Assembly (NCBI GenBank): GCA_964541615.1
Contig: CAZIRA010000104.1
Coordinates: 1-9,310, forward strand
From: UPXZ01 sp964541615
Lineage (GTDB): Bacteria; Bacteroidota; Bacteroidia; Bacteroidales; Paludibacteraceae
DNA length: 9,310 bases
Direction of reading: 5' to 3'
Below, in pieces: positions 6,088-9,310 of this stretch (position 1 is the stretch's first letter; every line of letters begins with the position of its first letter). The position numbers and the translations under genes are program-made. The notes below the pieces were generated by a model that worked only from the letters and a program-made list of their open reading frames with translations, was not told where the DNA came from and did not search any database.

Positions 6088-7926
6088 TTATCTGAATTTC
6101 CGTTCAATTTCATCATTCTGGATCACTACTGCAATTGTCTTTCCATCAGGCGAATAAAGATGGTTTTCGCATTGAAAGAGATCTTCAAAAAGCTGTATCA
6201 TCTCTTTCTGTGTGAGCGACTGTCCGCTTTGGATCGCCGTGCGTCTTGATAGAAGCAGCGCAATCTCGTTCTGGATAGTATCTTTAATGCTGATTTCTGA
6301 ATTCATCACTTCCGAAACAAGCTCTTTCAAAAGAGCAATGGTAGAGCCAGCCTCAATTTCAGAAGGAACACCGTTTATAGAGAAAGTATTTTTTCCAAAA
6401 ACTTCAATATCAAAACCTACTATTCGAAGTTCATCCAGCATTAAAGTCAAAACATCCGTTTCATTGGCTTCAAGTTCCAGAATTTCGGGGAAAAGTACCT
6501 GTTGTGAAACTCCTTTTTTCAGTTGGATTCGTTTTGAAAACCGGTCATAGAGAATTCTGAAATGAGCTCTGTGCTGGTCAATCAGCATCAAACCCGATTT
6601 CACGCTCGTGCAGATATAGCTTAATTTATATTGAAAAAGTTCGGCCGTTGAAGAGCTCAACTCAAGCTCAGTCTGCTGTTCTTCCGTTTGAAAATCAATG
6701 GATGAATGTCCAAAATCCAGTGAGGCTGGCTTAAGTTTGTTTTTATCGCTGTCAAAATCTCCGTACAATTTTTCCCAATCAAGCTCAGGTCTTTTGTGGC
6801 TTGATGATGAAGTCCCAAACGGATTGTAGCTGGGATTGAACGAGGTTCTGGGCTGTGTAATGGGCGTGTTTGAATCGAGAACCGGAATATCGGGTTGCCC
6901 TTCCAGATCAAAATCAAGCGATGGTACCACCTGGAATTTCCCCAACGCTTCCTTCACTGTTGCCTGCACAATGCTCCAAACCGCCTGCTCATTTTCGAAC
7001 TTAATTTCCGTTTTTGAAGGATGTACATTCACATCAATGGACTGAGGATCGGTCTCGAAATAGATGAAATAGTTAGGGTTCTCGCCTGGTTTTATCAGCT
7101 TGTCGTAAGCCACCATCACCGCTTTGTGAAAATATGGATGACGCATATAACGACCATTTACAAAGAAATATTGATTAGCTGATCGTTGTGCATATTCCGG
7201 CCGCCCTACAAACCCTTTTATCTCCAGCAATCCTGTACTTGCAGAAATTGGAAGCAACTGCTGATCCATTTTCTTCCTGGCAAAGTCAAAAACATGCTCA
7301 ATCCTCCCTTTCAGAGTGGTTGCAGGAAGATTCATAAGTTCTGTGGTTCCATCTGAAAGCGAAAAATTTACTTCTGGATTTACCAGCACTATCCGGTAGA
7401 ATTCATTCCGTATATGCATCAATTCCGTAGAGTTTGCTTTAAGAAATCTTCGACGGGCAGGTACATTGAAAAAAAGATTTTTTACAGAAATGCTTGTTCC
7501 TTTGTCACATTGTACAGAATCTTGCCGAAACACCCTTGTGCCGGCAATTTCTATGAAAGTACCCAGACTGTCTTCCTCTCTCCGGGTACGCATTTCTACC
7601 TGCGCCACAGCTGCTATAGATGCCAGGGCTTCACCACGAAATCCCATTGTCTGAAGAGAAAAAAGATCAGCAGCATCTTTAATTTTTGATGTGGCATGCC
7701 TGTCAAAAGACAATCTGGCATCAGTTTGGCTCATTCCCTTTCCATCATCAATCACTTGAATCAGTGAACTTCCACCGTCTTTCACTACTACATGGACTGA
7801 AGAAGCACCTGCATCAATTGAATTTTCTACCAATTCCTTGATGACGGAAGCAGGACGCTGAATAACCTCTCCGGCAGCAATCTGATTTGCCACCGAATCG
7901 GGAAGTATACTAATGATATCAGTCAT
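6088..7926 (-). CDS. mutL: DNA mismatch repair protein MutL
   Basis: MutL couples mismatch recognition by MutS to strand removal. The 612-residue protein has a clear GHKL ATPase N-terminus: ELVENSIDAGA (E31 as expected general base, N35 for Mg), DDGKGM (60-65), HATSKI (77-82) and TMGFRGEAL (93-101), then the transducer domain with FFNVPARRRFLK (152-163) and VNVHPSKTEIKF (299-310). A variable S/T/P-rich linker covers about 345-430, and the C-terminal dimerisation domain runs from about 431 to 612. The usual endonuclease motif DQHAxxExxxxE is degenerate here: residues 450-460 read DQHRAHFRILYD with the second-position glutamate replaced by F. The late C-P-H-G-R-P motif reads SPDGKT (592-597). 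The ATG is 45 bp after the guanylyltransferase stop, preceded by CATAAAAA. No promoter was found in that gap, so cotranscription is likely. Confidence 0.97.
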   Translation of the reverse strand: MTDIISILPDSVANQIAAGEVIQRPASVIKELVENSIDAGASSVHVVVKDGGSSLIQVIDDGKGMSQTDARLSFDRHATSKIKDAADLFSLQTMGFRGEALASIAAVAQVEMRTRREEDSLGTFIEIAGTRVFRQDSVQCDKGTSISVKNLFFNVPARRRFLKANSTELMHIRNEFYRIVLVNPEVNFSLSDGTTELMNLPATTLKGRIEHVFDFARKKMDQQLLPISASTGLLEIKGFVGRPEYAQRSANQYFFVNGRYMRHPYFHKAVMVAYDKLIKPGENPNYFIYFETDPQSIDVNVHPSKTEIKFENEQAVWSIVQATVKEALGKFQVVPSLDFDLEGQPDIPVLDSNTPITQPRTSFNPSYNPFGTSSSSHKRPELDWEKLYGDFDSDKNKLKPASLDFGHSSIDFQTEEQQTELELSSSTAELFQYKLSYICTSVKSGLMLIDQHRAHFRILYDRFSKRIQLKKGVSQQVLFPEILELEANETDVLTLMLDELRIVGFDIEVFGKNTFSINGVPSEIEAGSTIALLKELVSEVMNSEISIKDTIQNEIALLLSRRTAIQSGQSLTQKEMIQLFEDLFQCENHLYSPDGKTIAVVIQNDEIERKFR

Positions 7927-7971
7927 TTTTTATGCCGGATGCGCGGAATGGAACGTTGTTTTTTGGAGTTA

Positions 7972-9048
7972 TTACGAATATTTTCCGTTATACTTAAAAT
8001 TAGCATCATTCACAAACTGTCGGATCAATCCCTCGTCAGAACGTTTGCAAATCAGCAGCACATTATCTGATTCGGCAACAATATAACCTTTCAGATCTTG
8101 AATCACAGCCAATTTTTCCTTAGGAAGGACTATGATATTATCTTCACTTTCGTAAAACATGGTTTCGCACTTCAAGGTCACGTTTTTATTTTCATCCTTA
8201 TCAGACAAATCATACATCGATCCCCAGGTGCCTAAATCTGACCAACCAAAATCAGCGCAAAGCACATACACACTCTCAGCTTTTTCCATTACTCCGTAGT
8301 CAATGGAGATATTGGGACAAGAAGCGTAAATTTCATTGATGAAATCTTGCTCCTGAGCCGTATTGTAAAGTCCGGTACCTGCATTAAACTTCGTGGCAAC
8401 TTCAGGAAGATATACATTAAATGCATTGTCAATCGTCTGCAGATTCCACAAAAAAATTCCCGAATTCCAATAAAATTCGCCTGTTTCAAAGAAAACCTGA
8501 GCCAGTTCTTCATTGGGTTTTTCGGTAAATGTCTTTACTTTGTGCGGATTGGTAGCATCATCACCTATTTGGATGTAGCCGTATCCTGTTTCCGGACGAC
8601 TGGGTTTGATTCCCAGTGTAAGAAGGCTGTCATTATTTTCCACAAAATCCAATCCATCCAAAATTGTCTCATTGAATCGATCCTCTTTCAAAATTAAGTG
8701 GTCTGATGGAGCAACGATAATATTCGCTTTTCGGGTTAGTGATTTAATCCTGTTTACCGCATAAGCTATGCAGGGAGCCGTATTCCGCCGTGCAGGTTCA
8801 AGTAGGATTTGATGCAACTGGATATCAGGAAGCTGTTCGAGAATCAGATCCCTGTAAATTACATTAGCAACGATCAGGATATTCTCATTCGGAACAATTG
8901 ATATAAATCTATCATAGGTCATCTGAAGCAGCGAACGTCCGGTACCGAAGAAATCGAGAAACTGCTTGGGACGGTCGTTTCTACTGAAAGGCCAAAAGCG
9001 GGCACCTAACCCACCAGCCATGATAATACAATAATTATTTTGATTCAT
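7972..9048 (-). CDS. manC: Mannose-1-phosphate guanylyltransferase (GDP-mannose pyrophosphorylase)
   Basis: The enzyme converts mannose-1-phosphate and GTP into GDP-mannose and pyrophosphate in the cytoplasm, feeding mannose, fucose and related sugars into glycans. The 358 residues show the nucleotidyltransferase signature AGGLGARFWPFSR (11-23) with PKQF (27-30), EPARRNTAP (84-92), the metal-binding APSDH (113-117), ETGYGYI (153-159), FTEKP (174-178), WNSGIF (194-199), SIDYGVMEK (248-256) and GWSDLGTW (268-275). The length fits the single-domain form; the phosphomannose-isomerase domain found in ~480-residue bifunctional proteins is absent. The symbol is by family; other names are used for single-domain versions. 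It is the first gene of a probable two-gene unit with mutL, with a -7 box about 70 nt upstream. Confidence 0.93.
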   Translation of the reverse strand: MNQNNYCIIMAGGLGARFWPFSRNDRPKQFLDFFGTGRSLLQMTYDRFISIVPNENILIVANVIYRDLILEQLPDIQLHQILLEPARRNTAPCIAYAVNRIKSLTRKANIIVAPSDHLILKEDRFNETILDGLDFVENNDSLLTLGIKPSRPETGYGYIQIGDDATNPHKVKTFTEKPNEELAQVFFETGEFYWNSGIFLWNLQTIDNAFNVYLPEVATKFNAGTGLYNTAQEQDFINEIYASCPNISIDYGVMEKAESVYVLCADFGWSDLGTWGSMYDLSDKDENKNVTLKCETMFYESEDNIIVLPKEKLAVIQDLKGYIVAESDNVLLICKRSDEGLIRQFVNDANFKYNGKYS

Positions 9049-9083
9049 ATATTGATTATAAGACAGTTACAACTTTCTGTTTA

Positions 9084-9101
9084 GTTTTACTAAAGTAAAA
9101 C
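9084..9101. repeat. Perfect palindrome in the manC leader
   Basis: GTTTTAC (9084-9090), the spacer TAAA, and GTAAAAC (9095-9101) form a 7-bp inverted repeat, extendable to 8 bp with a 2-nt spacer. It lies 36 nt upstream of the manC start codon and just downstream of the predicted -7 box, so it could be an operator or a leader hairpin. On the plus strand it is followed by seven T residues, so it could also act as a weak terminator in that direction. Confidence 0.35.
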
Positions 9102-9117
9102 ATTTTTTTAAGGTGGA

Positions 9118-9125
9118 CAAATTTA
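9118..9125 (-). promoter_or_regulatory. Predicted -7 box of the manC-mutL unit
   Basis: On the minus strand this reads TAAATTTG, an exact TAnnTTTG match. No clear TTTG -33 element is seen at the expected distance; the nearest candidate is TTAG around 9145-9148. The predicted transcript would have a leader of roughly 65 nt containing the palindrome at 9084-9101. Confidence 0.45.
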
Positions 9126-9215
9126 TTCATATAAAAAACACACTAACATTGTGCTGATACGTTTACAATAACTCTCTTCATTTACAAATTTCTCTAATTT
9201 ACAGAAATAAATTCA

Positions 9216-9310
9216 ATGAATCAAGCCGATATATCCTTGGCAACCCGCAATAGAATGTATTCATTTCGGGCTTTGATTGAAAAAAAAATACTGCGGATAT
9301 ACAGTGTAGT
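9216..9310 (+). CDS. Possible 5' end of an unidentified gene, cut by the window edge
   Basis: An ATG at 9216 opens a frame that stays open for 31 codons to the edge, with an in-frame stop at 9195-9197 upstream. The peptide begins MNQADISLATRNRMYSFRAL and continues with basic and hydrophobic residues (IEKKILRIYSV), a plausible cytoplasmic N-terminus I cannot assign. The ATG follows the A/T-rich tract AAATAAATTCA, like other starts in this window. It would be divergent from manC with a 167-bp gap; a weak -7-like TAATTTAC (9195-9202) lies just upstream. Thirty-one open codons is weak evidence alone. Confidence 0.4.
   Translation, partial: MNQADISLATRNRMYSFRALIEKKILRIYSV

Noticed and set aside
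6037..7689. Several plus-strand open frames of 60-112 codons inside the mutL region
   Set aside because: They are antisense shadows of mutL, lacking family features and promoter boxes.
8347..8697. A 116-codon plus-strand open frame opposite manC
   Set aside because: It is entirely antisense to a well-supported guanylyltransferase gene and has no recognisable motif.

Overview
The window looks like a chromosomal segment from a member of the Bacteroidetes, most likely of the order Bacteroidales. Four things point there: a large protein ending in a type IX secretion (Por secretion) C-terminal sorting domain; -7 promoter boxes of the TAnnTTTG type; mostly A-rich translation starts without Shine-Dalgarno sites; and a MutL whose C-terminal domain has the sequence style I recall from Bacteroides-type MutL. 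The genus cannot be fixed from the sequence.

Layout, left to right. (1) Positions 1-3366 hold the 3' part of a gene for a very large secreted, multi-domain, Ig-like/PKD protein with a T9SS sorting tail; its 5' end lies outside the window. A strong hairpin terminator follows. (2) From about 3448 a Bacteroidetes-type promoter drives rplU-rpmA (ribosomal proteins bL21 and bL27), with an ~88-nt structured leader before rplU and a strong intrinsic terminator after rpmA. (3) The 322-bp rpmA-serS gap holds that terminator, a -7 box for serS, and three copies of a short C/G-rich palindromic (REP-like) repeat. One copy ends two bases before the serS start codon. (4) serS encodes seryl-tRNA synthetase. 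(5) The serS-mutL gap (5765-6087) is AT-rich and holds a ~154-bp MITE-like element with inverted ends. A hairpin at its right end lies between the two convergent genes and could terminate both. (6) On the minus strand, mannose-1-phosphate guanylyltransferase (manC type) is followed 45 bp later by mutL, probably as one transcription unit. (7) At the right edge a short open frame on the plus strand, divergent from the guanylyltransferase gene, may be the start of another gene.

The genes are mainly housekeeping: translation (bL21, bL27, SerRS), DNA mismatch repair (MutL) and GDP-mannose supply for glycans. The secreted protein is the one accessory-type gene. I see no defence system, prophage, CRISPR array, rRNA or tRNA. 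The points most worth a second look are the intergenic repeats (especially the one overlapping the serS ribosome-binding region), the MITE-like element, the bL21 leader, and the MutL without a recognisable endonuclease motif.
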